64,000 bases of DNA from Heloderma charlesbogerti (GCA_026122225.1 JANEZZ010001570.1:3534001-3598000), one strand, 5' to 3'; shown: positions 10,995 to 22,938, counted from the stretch's first letter. The notes: a model not told the origin generated them from the sequence alone. Translations and numbers: made by a program.

Positions 10995-11297
10995 TCTGCC
11001 CCCACAGAAGTGCACAATTTTGGAATTTCGAAGGTTCACTGCTGTGATTTCCTGTTGGAGTAAATGGAGGTTTTTCCTGTTTTAAAATCTCCCCCCCCCC
11101 CGACACAGTGGAGTGGAATTGGTGGGAGGGATGGAGGAGAAGGGTTAACCCTCCTGGAATGCTGTGGTCCAGATCTGAATTGGGGCAATGCATGCTTACA
11201 TGGGAGTAAAAGACAAGCCTCAGTAAAAGATGAGTTGTGAAGGAAGCCGCAGCAGTAAGCCTTCAAACTTCCAGAACTGTGCACTTCTGGGGAGGAA
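10995..11297. repeat. Inverted-repeat (fold-back) element
   Basis: Arms at about 10998-11053 and 11232-11292 are inverted copies. The left reads 'cagaagtgcacaattttgg' and the right, inverted, 'cagaagtgcacagttctgg'; both continue through a 'ctgctg' segment. A C run at about 11090-11101 lies in the loop. It is likely a non-autonomous DNA element. Its outer ends were not defined. Confidence 0.55.
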
Positions 11298-11302
11298 GAC
11301 TC

Positions 11303-12497
11303 TGAACATAAGAAGAGCCATACTGGATCAGACCAGGGGTCCATCTAGTCCAGCATTCTGTTCACACAGTGGCTGCCCAGCTGCCAACAGGGAACCCACA
11401 AGTGCAACAGCACCCTCCCATCCATTTTCCCAAGCAACTGGTTTATATAGTAGGGGTGTGCACAGCCCCCTGACCCGCTTTGGAGGCCGATTCAGGGGTC
11501 CTGAATAGGCCCCAACCCACCTTGGCCTGCTCCAGAGCCAGGCTGACCTGCTTCAGGCTCTGGATATGAAGCAAGATCTGGAGACCTGAAGCAAGGGGCC
11601 CTGTTGCTGCCACCACCACCACTGCTGTGCCTGACGATGACTCCCTTGCCGCCACCAAGCCATGTGAGCCCCCGCTCCTTACCTGGACCTGTTAGGAGTG
11701 CCCACAGCCATCAGCCTCTGCAAGGAGTTGCCTTTTTATTTGTAAATAGTGACTCCTCTTACCGAAGGGAGAAGTGCCACCATTTTGAAAGAAAATGGCG
11801 ACTCCCTCCAAGACGGCAACGGCTGCGGGCACTCCACAGGGATCCAGGTAAGGAGCAAGGAGCTCAGTGGGGGTGGTTGTCCGGATCAGGCCAAAGCACC
11901 CCTGAAGAGTTTTGGAGTGATCCAACCTGCTTCGGAGCACTTCAACCTGATCCTGACCTGCTCTGGAACCACACCTCTTCGGACGGAAGCACCCCAATAC
12001 TCTTTGGGGTTCAGACCAAAGCACTGCACAGCCCTAGTACATAGGCCTACTGCCTCTGATACTGGAGACAGCATATAGTCATCAGGTCTAGTAGCCATTG
12101 ATAGCCCTCTCCTCCAGGAATTTGTCTAACCCCCTTTTTAAGGCCATCCAAACTGGTGGCCATCACTATGTCTTGTTGTAGCGAATTCCGTAGTTTAACT
12201 ATGCGTTGTGTGAAGTACTTCCTTTTATCTGTTCTGAATCTCCCACCAATCAGCTTCATAGAATGACCCCAGGTTCTAGCATTATGAGAGAGGGAGAAAA
12301 ATGTCTCCCTAACCACATTCTCCACACCATGCATAATTTCATACACCTCTATCATGTCTCCCCTTGCCCTCCTTTTTTCCAAGCTAAACAATCCCAGCTG
12401 TTGTAACCTTCCCTCATAGTTGCTCCAGCCCCTTGATCATTTTAGTTGCCCCTTTCTGCACTTTTCCCAGCTCTGCAATATCTTTTTAAAGTTGTGG
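11303..12497 (-). mobile_element. CR1-clade LINE 3' fragment (TTCTTATG-end subfamily), interrupted
   Basis: Read on the minus strand, the element ends in 'gctcttcttatgttc', a CR1-type short-repeat terminus. The coding end is readable at 12047-12391 as LFSLEKRR-like 'MFSLEKRRARGDMIEV' and 'GGRFRTDKRKYFTQR', the typical C-terminus of CR1 ORF2. Similar tails lie at 53936-54032, 55232-55625 and 55875-56030. The copy is split by a 586-bp hAT-type element at 11451-12036. Confidence 0.8.
11451..12036. mobile_element. Non-autonomous hAT-type element inserted in CR1
   Basis: The left end is TAGGGGTGTGCACAG and the inverted right end TAGGGCTGTGCAG, similar to the ends of the element at 7806-8368. Flanking 8-mers TTATATAG (11443-11450) and GTACATAG (12037-12044) agree at 6 of 8 bases, as expected for a decayed hAT target duplication. 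The host CR1 sequence continues on both sides. Short frames in the GC-rich interior show no transposase motif. Confidence 0.7.
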
Positions 12498-12607
12498 CTC
12501 TGCACAAATACTTCCCTGCCCCTCATAGTTGCCTCTCACCCCTCCCCCTTTATTTTCTGTGTTGGAAAAACATGGGATTACATGTGATAACTGCAGGAGA
12601 CTGACAA

Positions 12608-12952
12608 CAGGCTTTTCTACATGAGCCTTTTAACCCATCACTTTACGGAAGCTTTTGCTTCAAAATTATTTGAGGGATTAAGATCGGCTCCTTTACACAT
12701 GCTTTTTTCTGAGGGGTTTCTTTCTCTGCCTTTCTATATGTTCCATTACACAACCTCTAAGTGGCACTGTGGTATAGCAGAATTGCACAAATACACCAGG
12801 GGTTCACGTCACCATTCATGGAAATACCAGACTTTCCTTGTAAGAAAACAAGACACTATAATGGTTGCAAAGCAGGGGAGAGGCCCTGGAGGATGACAAT
12901 ATTGTGTAAAGGACTCACAAACTACTGATAAATGCCTCATGTAGAAAAATGC
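12608..12952. mobile_element. MITE-like element with terminal inverted repeats
   Basis: The left end 'ggcttttctacatgagcc' pairs with the inverted right end 'ggcatttttctacatgagg'. The interior is non-coding. A non-autonomous DNA transposon is the simplest reading. The superfamily was not determined because the duplication is unclear. Confidence 0.55.
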
Positions 12953-13509
12953 CTTATATTGGGCAGCCCAAAGAAGCCTGAAAACAAGGCAAGCCATTAA
13001 AAGTCCTGTCTAGAAGAGCCCCAGGTCACACCTGGAGACAACATCACTCTATGCCTAGGATGTGCATGCATTTTTCTTTTTCTGATTGCTGTGCCCAAGC
13101 TGCTTGACTGAGAGGTTTTGCTAAATCTGGATCCAAGTACCTGACTTATTGTTGTTGCCTCAGGGCAAGATCACTTGCTCAGTTGTCCTGCAATGCCTCC
13201 AAGCCTTGACTTGCTCCGGCCTAGGCTGAGTTTCTTAAAGTGAACACACCAGTTTTCTGTCAAATACTGAGAGGGCTGTTGTGCATGCTCTTGTACCAAT
13301 CAGCTTGCTGACAATGTATATTTCTATGTGAGCAGGTACCCAATGATTCTGCTGAAAAAAGAGGTGAAGTTATAGGACTTTCCCCACATCTAAACATGCA
13401 TAGGATTTCTCCCTAACATGCTTTGTTTATATTCATGTGAACACGACCCTGGGCACTATAAAATGGCAGTAGCATTATAAAAATGTTGTAGTTGAAAGTC
13501 TGTTTTTTT
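12953..13509. other. Unique sequence, no feature seen
   Basis: No recognisable gene. 'ctaaacatgcataggat' near 13390-13406 resembles one arm of the MITE at 1297 and may be a remnant. Confidence 0.4.
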
Positions 13510-13669
13510 CTAAAATCTCCCATGTGGAGTGCTCCTGTTTCCAAGCAGAGAGGGCCATTCAGCATTCCAGTGATGATTTGTGAGAGCAACTGCGTGATCC
13601 CATCAGCATATACATCACTGTGTCTATAAAGCTACAGCCAGAGGACTACTCCACACGGGAGGTTTTAGC
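13510..13669. mobile_element. Short MITE (about 160 bp)
   Basis: The left end 'ctaaaatctcccatgtggag' pairs with the inverted right end 'ctaaaacctcccgtgtggag'. The arms differ at only a few positions. No coding capacity. Confidence 0.7.
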
Positions 13670-14252
13670 ATGTATGAATCAGGACAATGATGCCTCCAAA
13701 TACTGATATATTATATGGCTGATATTTGCCTGAACTACGTACGTATTAGTTGCATCCTTGTAAGGCTACGCCTGCTTATTTGGAAGCAAATTCCTCTGAA
13801 ATCAATAGGATTTACTTCCAAGTAAATATTTAGGTCTTGCTGAATAAAACTCATAACATTTACCTTAATATACACATGACAGTAATATATTCATTTTAAC
13901 TTCTGATCCTAGTACTGTTTTGAAATTCCAGTGTCTTTCCACACACTGTAAAACAACATATTGTATGTTTCAAGTGAGTATGAGGGTTTTTTCCCCCCTC
14001 TGCGCAGCTAATAGAGAGTGTGTGGTAGCAGAGGAATGTGTCACAGTAATGCAGAGAGCTGTAATGATGTCAACTTGTTATTTACTTTCCAAATCTGAAT
14101 GACTGAGCAAGGCAAAAGGAGAATCAATCAGCCACAATGTGACCCTGCAGGCGGAAAAAACACAGCTCTCTCACCAGTAAGTGGTTGGGGGATGGGAGGC
14201 ACATGTAACCAGGGCAATGTTGCATCATTTACTTGCATTGCTTTTTGTACTG

Positions 14253-14253
<1 letters not shown>
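13670..14253. other. Mostly unique sequence with one degraded MITE remnant
   Basis: A remnant of the 'tttacttccaagtaaat' type lies at about 13770-13845. The rest is unassigned. Confidence 0.4.

Positions 14254-14310
<57 letters not shown>
14254..14310. repeat. (TC)n microsatellite
   Basis: An uninterrupted TC dinucleotide run of more than 25 units. It is translated as Ser-Leu repeats in a spurious frame. Confidence 0.97.
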
Positions 14311-14312
<2 letters not shown>

Positions 14313-14795
14313 GTTATAGCTCGGTATGAAGCTGTATAAGCCTAGAAAAAAACAAGGAAAGGAGGGCTAATTCAAGACAAAAGACCGTCAGCATCTGTTT
14401 CTAGGGTTGAATGGCAACTCATATGTAATAAAACCTATTCTGCTGAATCACAATTATGGAGACGGTGTCAGTCCATATTTTAATGTGCTATAATTATTGC
14501 ATTGAAGCATTGGTTTTAAATCACTCATGAAGTATATAGGGTATATAAATATTATGGGTTGTGTCCTGTTCTTTAATAGGTGAGCTCCCAGTTATATATT
14601 TGATTTACAAAAGCATTACTTCTCTTCTGATTACCATTATTAGGTTACATTTAAAATGACGCAAAAATAGGTTTAGGACTTTCTGGATATACACAGAGGA
14701 AATCACTTTTTAGAAACTGGAAATAAAAAATAGCAAATAGATTGTATGAAATTATGTGGCTCCTTAAAGGGGAGCCTTATACAACATCTATTCAT

Positions 14796-14796
<1 letters not shown>
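14311..14796. other. Unique AT-rich sequence
   Basis: No gene or repeat was recognised. Confidence 0.4.

Positions 14797-14845
<49 letters not shown>
14797..14845. repeat. Compound (TC)n(AC)n microsatellite
   Basis: A TC run passes directly into an AC run. Confidence 0.95.
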
Positions 14846-14847
<2 letters not shown>

Positions 14848-15270
14848 AATATGGAAGTCAATTTCATTTCTATACATCTAGTAGAAACCTGATTCCATTT
14901 TTGGTAGTATTATTACCATTTCTACCCTCATCCACCCCTTCGCATATGAACCGTTCACAGCGAAAATAATATCGATATGTAGAAATAGATAGTTTGTGTA
15001 ATGAAGTAAATGTAGGTTTTTCTGCCTTTGATCTAGTTTTGCTGACACCACAGGGTTAACATTTCATTGGGATGCAGAAGAGGGGGGAGGGGAAGAGTGT
15101 GTTCTGTTTTGTTTTAGTGGAACAAAACAGCGATTCAATAATCCCTAAAAGTGACTAAGGAGTTACTTCAGGACACAACCATTGGGGAGGGGAATTAATT
15201 TGATGTTTAAGGTAGGTGTTTCTGATTTGGAATCTTCTATCAGATAAAACATAAAGACAGAGCAGAAATA
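14846..15270. other. Unique sequence, no feature seen
   Basis: A 'gttctgttttgtttt' and 'aaacaaaacag'-like inverted pair lies near 15100-15130. Nothing else was recognised. Confidence 0.4.
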
Positions 15271-15277
15271 TTTACAC

Positions 15278-15308
<31 letters not shown>

Positions 15309-15310
15309 AT
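15271..15310. repeat. (CA)n microsatellite, interrupted
   Basis: CA-dinucleotide runs with a TATA interruption. Confidence 0.9.
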
Positions 15311-15399
15311 CTGTCTATCTAGAATATACACACACAGAGACAGAGGTTTCTTCTTTCATTTAAGACCAATATGCTGATTTGCACCACCACCCCTGAGAT

Positions 15400-16500
15400 C
15401 TCTGACTGTCTCTAAGGATCTCTCTGTTATGTGTTTGTCTATTTCACCCTCTCTGGGCTGCTGCTGTCTCTGGTGGAGGACTCTCCCTTTACTTACTTAC
15501 TTACTTACTTACACACACACACACACACACACTAACTGCTAATGAAGTAGTGAGCAGCAGCAGCAGCACCTTCTGACCGCCATTCCGCACCCAAAAACTT
15601 TCCATTTCCCTCTTCCCACTCTGGGACTTCCTTTTGATCCCCTCCACCGCTTGTGTCTGTGGAGGAGGGGGAGAAAAGAGTGTGCGAGGGCTGCTGGAGA
15701 TTTACAATCTGCCTTCACGCTTTTGGGACCTAGGAAAAAAAGAAGAGTTCCACCATGGACTGCAAGTGAAAGGAAGTCTGTCTTATGTGTGTTTTTGCAG
15801 AAGTTGAGGCTTTTCTCTGCTGCTTCCAGGAGAGCAAGCTGTGCCTTTAACGCACGTTGAGGGAGGTGAGTTTGGAACGGCTCTTCATACGGCCCTAGGA
15901 TCTTTTTGTGTCTGTCTGTGAAACTGACAAATGCAGTTTTGAGCCGAAGACGGGTTTGGTTTGCCATATTTTCCCAGTGTCACTCCAACTTCCTCGTGTT
16001 TTCCTCCTAGTATTGTTGTTCGGGTTACTATTGTTGTTGAGATATGTGCACGTTTGCGCCTTACACTTCGGTGGTTTTAGAGCGGGGCTGTCCCGTGGAT
16101 TCTTCTCCCCCCTTTCTTTTCTTTTCGGCTGTGTTTCTTCCCCAAGTGTGACTTGGTTTATTTTTGTGTTCAAAGCCTAGGCTAAACTAGGCTGGAGACT
16201 CCTCCTTTTAAAGATTTTTTTTTAAAAAAAGAAAACCTTATATATTAGCTTACAATATATGAACCCTAGTTTTAATGGGGGACCCACGATTCAGTTTTTT
16301 AAAGAACAGTTCAGAAGTAAAGGCTGTGAGTGGGGGGTGGGGAGGAGAGCCGCCTCGCTTTCTGGTCGCTTGCCTTTTATCATGTCGGGGGAGGGGAGGC
16401 GATCCTGAGGAAGGGTGTTGCTGATATGATGGACGAACTTGGATGTTGAGTGTGCATTTTAAGTTGGAATAGGGGGGTGGGGGAGGGGACGTGAGCTTCT
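15400..16500 (+). promoter_or_regulatory. Possible host promoter and 5' non-coding exon
   Basis: This is the one stretch that looks like host gene regulatory sequence. It is GC-richer than its surroundings, has more CpG, and contains no recognisable transposon. A plausible non-coding exon would end at about 15866, where 'gagggaggtgagt' gives a strong splice-donor match. Within it a 4-codon upstream frame (M-D-C-K-stop) sits in a good initiation context, 'ccaccatgg' near 15750. No TATA box or coding exon was recognised. The gene is unknown to me, and the minus-strand 142-codon frame at 15539-15967 is judged spurious. The call is inference only. Confidence 0.3.
15489..15532. repeat. (ACTT)n(AC)n microsatellite
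   Basis: Five or so ACTT units are followed by an AC run. Confidence 0.93.
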
Positions 16501-18904
16501 GGCACTGTAAAATGGTGTAGAGTTTGCATAACCCCCAGCGTGGGGGAGGGGAATCCCATTCATCTACAGGGCTTGAATCAGCAAGCTCTAGAGTTCATCG
16601 CTGTCGTGAATGGTTAAGGTCTGAGCCGACAAGAGATCTTCTCTCCTTATGTGATTTGTAGCATTAATCGCTTGGATGCTTTGAATATCAAGGGGGAAGT
16701 GGGGGGAGGGGAATAACCAGGGTGCACTACCAATCGAACCCCGTACTTAAAAAAATAATAACACAACATTGCAACCTGTTGCATACAAGTTTGAAATATG
16801 GAGTGTTCCCTTTATTATGGCACTACTAGGCCACCGAGATCAAACTAGGGTTTCCAGTACAGTTGCTTGGCCCCTTTTTATCGAGTCTCCACCCCAGCCC
16901 CCCTCCCCATCGTGTTTTGTTCCTATATATATCGATGCTGTTGGCCTAATATTTTGATTTTAACTGGGCGTTAGGACAAATTGTTGTTGCAGCTCGGCTA
17001 ATGGCTCTTTGGCCGACTTAACTATATACTGGATTCTCAAAGAGACAGAAATGGCCACCACCCTCCCCCACCACCCCAGCTTCCCAACATTTTCCTTGAG
17101 CTTACATACCCTCTGAGAGAGCTTAACATATATACGCGAGTGTTTCAAAAACTTCTGCAATATATATCTGCATTTACCTGGATTTGTCATAAAATTCACA
17201 AAACAAACATCTCCTGGGCTAAAAGCCAGAGAGCAACAACAAAATTAAGAGGTTGTTTTGGTGCCAGATGGCTATGAGAATAAATATAGAGGATTTCTAT
17301 ATTGCACTTTTAGTTTAATAATTTACTTAATGTTGTTTGGGCAGGGAAAACAGAAATGAATTAATCCAGAGCTGTGTCTATGCCAGATTTAATGCCACAT
17401 CTTCCTACCTTGAACCATTTATTGGTTAACCTTAAACCAAGTCTCTCTATACAGCAGAGACAAGGTTAATGCATTAAACCTTTCTTGCCACATGACTGCG
17501 CATGGTGGATTTACATTTCTCCTTTAGCCCACACCTAAAGTGAGTGTTCGCAGTTCATGGGCCATCACATTTTCAAAACAGAGTTATAATCCATCTTTTT
17601 TGCAATTCCCAAACATCATGACTCCCAAGACAGAGGGCTCACTTACGCAGTCCAGGAATACTAGAGGTTGCTACTTTGGTGGTGGTGGTGGTGGGGTTCC
17701 CCGGGTGGGGGGCGGGGGTTCCTCCAAGACAGCAAATGTGCTGCAGGTTTGTTTACATGTTTGGTGAGGCCCAGTGGCCTTCTAGCCTCAGCTTCTTGCT
17801 AACTATTTTGGGTCACTGCTACAGCGTGGTGTGAATAGCTTGATCAAACTCCACTCAGCCAAGCTACTATCATAATACTGTTTATGTAGTCTCATATCCT
17901 GAGGCAGGCAGCAATCCCTTAATTTATGTTAACCTTGAATTTGCCTGAATGATGAACAGGCAGGTCTATGACTGAGGACAGTTTATGGCTAATTGGGAAT
18001 TTTTGGTCACTGCAGAGTACCATGACAATAAGTATATAATTTAAATTAAGTAGTACCAAATATCTATCAGTTTAACTTGCTGCTACCTCCAATATAGTCC
18101 TTAATTAGATAAACAACTCCTGTTATCAAAGGCTGCAGTTCTAAACTCGCTTATTAGGGAATAAGCCATTCAATTTAGTGGGGCTTCCTTCCAAGTAAAT
18201 AAGGATTGGATTGCACTGTACATGAGTTGGGACTGTTATCTCATGATGAAGCCCATGAGAACTATTGTGCGCATGTGTGTTGTGCTTTAAATAACTCAGG
18301 GGGGATTCTGAAAGCAATTGGGTAAGACTTTTACAACAGCAGGTTGAAAAATAAAGTCAAATTGAGTATTGAAGGTGTACTGGATCTTCTTTGGGCTATG
18401 AACAATATCATATTGGCAGAATTTTAAATAAAACAACAGTATTCATCTCCGTTAAAATCATTCGGAGGGTGATTTTAGGGTAGATCACTGCTGCTGCATC
18501 ACTAAACTTCAGCCCCTACTTGTCTACTTTCAGAGGTGAAAGAAAATAATAGCAATTTAAAAGAATTAAGTTTAAAAGAATTAAGTTTAAAAGAATTAAG
18601 TTTCAGCCTTCATCAATATAGCAGCAGTTGCACAGATGTCCCAAATGCCCTCCATAGGTATCCAAAAAGACTGGTGTTAATGGCTGGTACGTTTTGTATT
18701 CATCAGTAGAATGTCACTATCTGTGCATCTGTGCTGAAAGCTCTATAAACACGGAATTGGCAGTTAGAGTGGTAACCAGTTAAACTTAATATGTGATGCT
18801 AATAAAGGCTGTTAGGATTGTACACTCCTTGGTGCCCTCAGAATACCAAGGTACCCTGATTATAGTTTATATGCTATGCTTATCAATGACTGCTTTCCCT
18901 TCAT
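16501..18904. other. Unique sequence with small tandem repeats
   Basis: The region contains a GGT-rich run at about 17675-17695, a 15-bp unit repeated three times at 18557-18601 (tttaaaagaattaag), and a degraded MITE remnant at about 18125-18222. No coding exon was recognised. If 15.4-15.9 kb is a first exon, this would be intron. Confidence 0.45.
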
Positions 18905-19048
18905 AGCAGCCTTCCCCAACCTGGTAACCTCCAGATATTTTGGGCTACAACTGCCATTAGCACCAGGCAAGATGGCTAATGATCAGGGATGATAATTGTA
19001 GTCCAAAACATCTGGAGGATACCATGTTGGGACAGGCTGATCTATAGC
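18905..19048. mobile_element. Palindromic MITE, 'ctggtgccctccag' family
   Basis: The arms read 'ccttccccaacctgg' and, inverted at the right, 'cctgtcccaacatgg', with 'aaaacatctggagg' beside the right arm. It forms the outer end of a larger inverted repeat whose partner ends near 21305. Confidence 0.75.
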
Positions 19049-19242
19049 ATTGAACCATGATCACCTGTGAATATGTTTGTGGTATTCTGTTCATTGGGCT
19101 GCATGAAGACAGAAGTGCTAGTTCCATCCACAGAAGGTTACTCCTCCAGTGGGGCATTTCCACTGGTGAAATGGGGAGAGGAAGCAATTTTTGCTGATTT
19201 CCCTCTCCCCTGCAGTCCCCTGTCCCCTGAAAATCTGCTCCA
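19020..19242. repeat. Left arm of a long inverted repeat
   Basis: This stretch is nearly identical, inverted, to about 21017-21237, including 'gggctgcatgaagacagaag' and 'ggtgaaatggggagaggaag'. Differences are scattered single bases. The partner is about 1.8 kb away. Confidence 0.85.
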
Positions 19243-19612
19243 GGAGTTTTTTTTCTCTCCCTCCAGCCAGTGCCTACTGTCATTTACATGGAAGATATTA
19301 ATTTTGTACACAATATACTGTGAGGAACAAAGCCAACTAAGCAATGCCCTATATACCAGCCTTCCCCATCCTTGGTGTCCTCCAGATATGAACTACAACT
19401 CCCAGCATCCCCCAGCCAGTATGGCCAGGTGAGGTATGCTGGGATTTATAGTCCCACATCTGGAGGGTACCCAGGTTGGGGAAGACTGGTATATAGGGTA
19501 TTGCTTAGTTGGCTTCGTTCCTCACACTGTACTGTGTACAAAATTAATATCTTCCATGTAAATGACAGTAGGCACTGGCCGGAGGGAGAGAAAAAACTCC
19601 TGGAGGAGATGA
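19243..19612. repeat. Hairpin repeat with a MITE at its apex
   Basis: Arms at 19243-19358 and 19492-19612 are inverted copies, sharing 'cctactgtcatttacatgga' and its inverse. The loop is occupied by a palindromic MITE (19359-19491). The right arm and the following 80 bp recur, inverted, at about 21320-21465. Confidence 0.8.
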
Positions 19613-21009
19613 GGGTGCAGTGGAGAAGCATTGATGGGGAATGGATTAAGCACTCCTCCCCATCGCTGCTTCTCTTCTGCAAACTTGCTCCCACCAGATA
19701 CGCTTTACAGCAGAGAAGCAGCAGCTGAATATTTTACAAAGACAAGTTTGCCAGTAATGTATTATTCTAGCTTCAGAAGACAGATACAGGATTTGTCTGT
19801 GTTAGGTTTCTAGTCAGGACATTGTTACTGCCCTGCACAGTTCCTGCTCTGTTATTACTATTCTTTACCTATATTATTTCATTAAAATTCTCTTACAAAG
19901 CAGCTAACAAGACAAACAAAAACAACCTAGTACAGATTATGCTACCAAGTTAATGCCCTACAACCATTAGAGAAGAATCATACGTCCCCTTAAACAGCAA
20001 GCCCTGCCTAAAAATAAGTATTTTAAAAGATTATCGAAAAGCCTGCCAGCTTGAGCTTCAGAAAGCAAGCATAATGTCATTGCTTGAAAAAACAAAACCC
20101 ACCCCTCCTCCATCAGCTCACAGATAAAGCATCTTGAACTAAAGGAACTCAAAGGACCTTCCCTATCAGATCTTAGTGGGTAGAGAGCTCTCTCTCAAAT
20201 ATACCTTACCCTTGCTGAAAAGAGCTTTGTAGGTTAAAACTAGAGACTTGAATTTCCCCAGAAGTGAATTGGAAGCCAGTACAGCTGTTGCACAATAGGT
20301 CAAGTAAAACCTTCCTTCCCACCTCCATCAGGAATTGGGCAATGGCATTTTAGATTAGCTGCAGTTCCCTGAGCAAGATTAAAGGGAGCACTACCTAAAA
20401 TGCGTTGTTCTAGTTAATTCTAGCAGTTACGGTGATGTGTATTTATACCTCCCCTCCCCTGCACTGATCACTTGGTTCTCAGACACCAAACTTCACAGAA
20501 AATAAGCCCGCCAAATTGCTTAATTTGTATAATGGTATAATTGATTTCAGTTGTAGAATCTAGAGATTTATTTATCAAGTACCTAAGTTCCTTCACATGA
20601 TTTAATTTGATTCTTTTTGGTAGAAAGCACACTCAGCCCTGACCCATCTAGGCCTTCAAGATGAAAGTCTTTCAGAGTTTCCTTGTAGAAGGAAACACCA
20701 GTTCAGGAAAACTGGCATCATTCCCCAATCTTATACAAGCCATCATAGCATGATACACCCAATTATAAATAGAATATAAAGTATAATGGAAACCTAGAAA
20801 TCCATGAATTATCCTTTGGTGATATAGATTAACCTCTCTATGTTCTTCTTGCATACAAATACAGTGGCTTGGACCCATCATGTCCAATTGCCAGTGGGAA
20901 CATCCCTGAATAGAGCTCCGCTCGGGATACTTCAGCCAATGGAGGGATGGGGGAGCGGCCTGCCACTGCCACAACACCTCCCATACTGTACCAGAAGGTC
21001 CCACAACCT
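19613..21009. other. Spacer between inverted-repeat arms
   Basis: 19613-19665 still belongs to the repeat, with its inverse at about 21311-21375. From about 19690 to 20900 I recognise no gene or repeat family. 20930-21010 is an extension of the right arm that is not present on the left. Confidence 0.45.
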
Positions 21010-21465
21010 TCTGGAGCAGATTTTCAGGGGACAGGGGACTGCAGGGGAGGGGGAAATCAGCAAAAATTGCTTCCTCTCCCCATTTCACCAGTGGAAATGC
21101 TCCACTGGAGGAGGAACCTTCTGTGGATGGAACTAGCACTTCTGTCTTCATGCAGCCCAATGAACAGAATACCACAAACATATTCACAGGTGATCATGGT
21201 TCGATGCTATAGATCAGCCTGTCCCAACATGGTATCCTCCAGATGTTTTGGACTACAATTATCATCCCTGATCATTAGCCATCTTGCCTGGTGCTAATGG
21301 TAATTGTAGGCAGTGATGGGGAGGAGTGCTTGATCTGTTCCCCATTACTGCTTCTCCACTGCACCCTCATCTCCTCCAGGAGTTTTTTTCTCTCCCTCCG
21401 GCCAGTGCCTACTGTCATTTACATGGAAGATATTAAGTTTGTACACAGTATAGTGTGAGCAATCA
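21010..21465. repeat. Right arm of the composite inverted repeat
   Basis: Read on the minus strand, this arm has the order hairpin-arm, GC block, truncated palindromic MITE, then the 220-bp block. On the left the order is MITE, 220-bp block, hairpin with MITE, GC block. The two sides are therefore circular permutations of the same modules, as if cut from tandem copies of one repeat unit. Confidence 0.75.
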
Positions 21466-22639
21466 ACAATGATTGCTGTGTTGGCTCTAATGGATATCTT
21501 TTGTTGGGCAAACCACATACTTAAAAAGCTATTGCCTTTCTTTCCCAAAATGTGTGTATTCATGCACTAGTCCAACGTGAATCCCACAAAGGATATAGTT
21601 TAACCTACATTGTATATGCTATCCTTTTAGCCCAGTGTGGCAACTAGTGTCTAATGATGTTATAAAATGGAGAACAAGGCACATGGTTTGCCCACTAATA
21701 CCTCCTCATCATATTGCCTCACTATCCCGGGGGGGGGGAGGGGACAGACGATGACAATCCGCATTGGAATTCTCTTGCTGAGACCATCTCCCTAGGAAAG
21801 GAATATATTTTCTGGCATGTTGCCTTGTACATTTTGGCTGTTTTGAGTTTTCATTACTATTTTAATGTAAGTTCTGTTATGTTCCAGCCTTATTTGAAGT
21901 ATGGAGAAGGAGAAATCTTCCTCAAACTCTTGCGAGTAGTCTCATGTTTTCCATATTTTTTAACATGAGGCAAGATGGAAGTAATTTTGCAGACTATTTT
22001 TCAGCTGGTAAATTAAGTATATTTCCCTCCCTTGGCTATTTTTAGTTAGAAGGAAATAGCTGACCTCTTTACTGTAAGAACCCAATTCCCGTGGGTGCAA
22101 TTTATAGGTTTCTATCAAATGGCCTACTTGGACAACTTGGTTGAACTAGAACAACAACAGTGGAACTAGAGATATCTTTAGTAGTAATAGTCTGTCCTGC
22201 AAGTGCAAGATATTCTTAACATCTTGAGAGGAATACACGAAAGTGTCAGTATTACTATTGAATGTGTTGTGTCCCTTTATTTTTTTGAGGTGGTGCTGGA
22301 AGCCTAAAGGCTTATTATAAATTAGGTCACCTACTGAATTATACTGTGCTTAAAATGCACAAATACATGACATATTGGAAAGGATGAATGCTACTCATCC
22401 TGTATGTTAAGGATAATACTACATTTAGGGTATTATACCTTCATAGTAATAAATTAAATGAAATAGTATTTCATTGCAACCCATGTTTACTTGAAAGTAA
22501 ATCCCTATGATTTCAGTTGGGCTTGCTTACTTCGAAGTATGCTTAGGATGCTTCACTTATAACTATCTGGCTTTTCTAAGGATTGTTGGTTTTGGAACAC
22601 CTTTAAATTTAGCAAGAATAAATGAAATAAAAAGTGGTA
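21466..22639. other. Unique sequence with one degraded MITE remnant
   Basis: A G run lies at about 21730-21740 and a degraded palindromic remnant at about 22480-22552. No coding sequence was recognised. Confidence 0.4.
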
Positions 22640-22866
22640 CAGTCCATCCTCTGGACATGGGCTAAAAATTAGGAGCAACTTCCTAATGGTAGGAGCTGGT
22701 CAACAGTGTAAGACTGTGAGCTCTCATTCACTGGAGGTATTTAGGTAGCGGCTGGATGGTCATATGTCAGTGATACTGTAACTGTATCCTGCATTTCAGA
22801 TCTTGCATTGAGCAGGGCGTTGGACTAGATGACCTCCAAACCCCCTTCCAACTTTATGATTCTGTG
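22640..22866 (+). mobile_element. CR1-clade LINE 3' end
   Basis: The segment carries the diagnostic CR1 3' terminus 'ggactagatgacctcc' followed by 'ccttccaactttatgattct'. It is 5'-truncated and non-coding apart from a remnant of the ORF2 C-terminus. Confidence 0.85.
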
Positions 22867-22938
22867 GCAATGTACATGCATTGCATCATAAGCATAGTTC
22901 TCTGCACACAGGACTTTAGCTGTAGGGGTCAGTTGGGG

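Noticed and set aside
11604..12044. Overlapping frames of 110-146 codons
   Set aside because: Lie in the GC-rich interior of a non-autonomous hAT-type element; no transposase motif.
14099..14329. Frame with Ser-Leu repeats
   Set aside because: Translation of a TC microsatellite.
15539..15967. 142-codon minus-strand frame
   Set aside because: Poly-Cys from a CAG/GCA repeat, no recognisable domain, and it runs antisense to the exon-like sequence. Probably chance.
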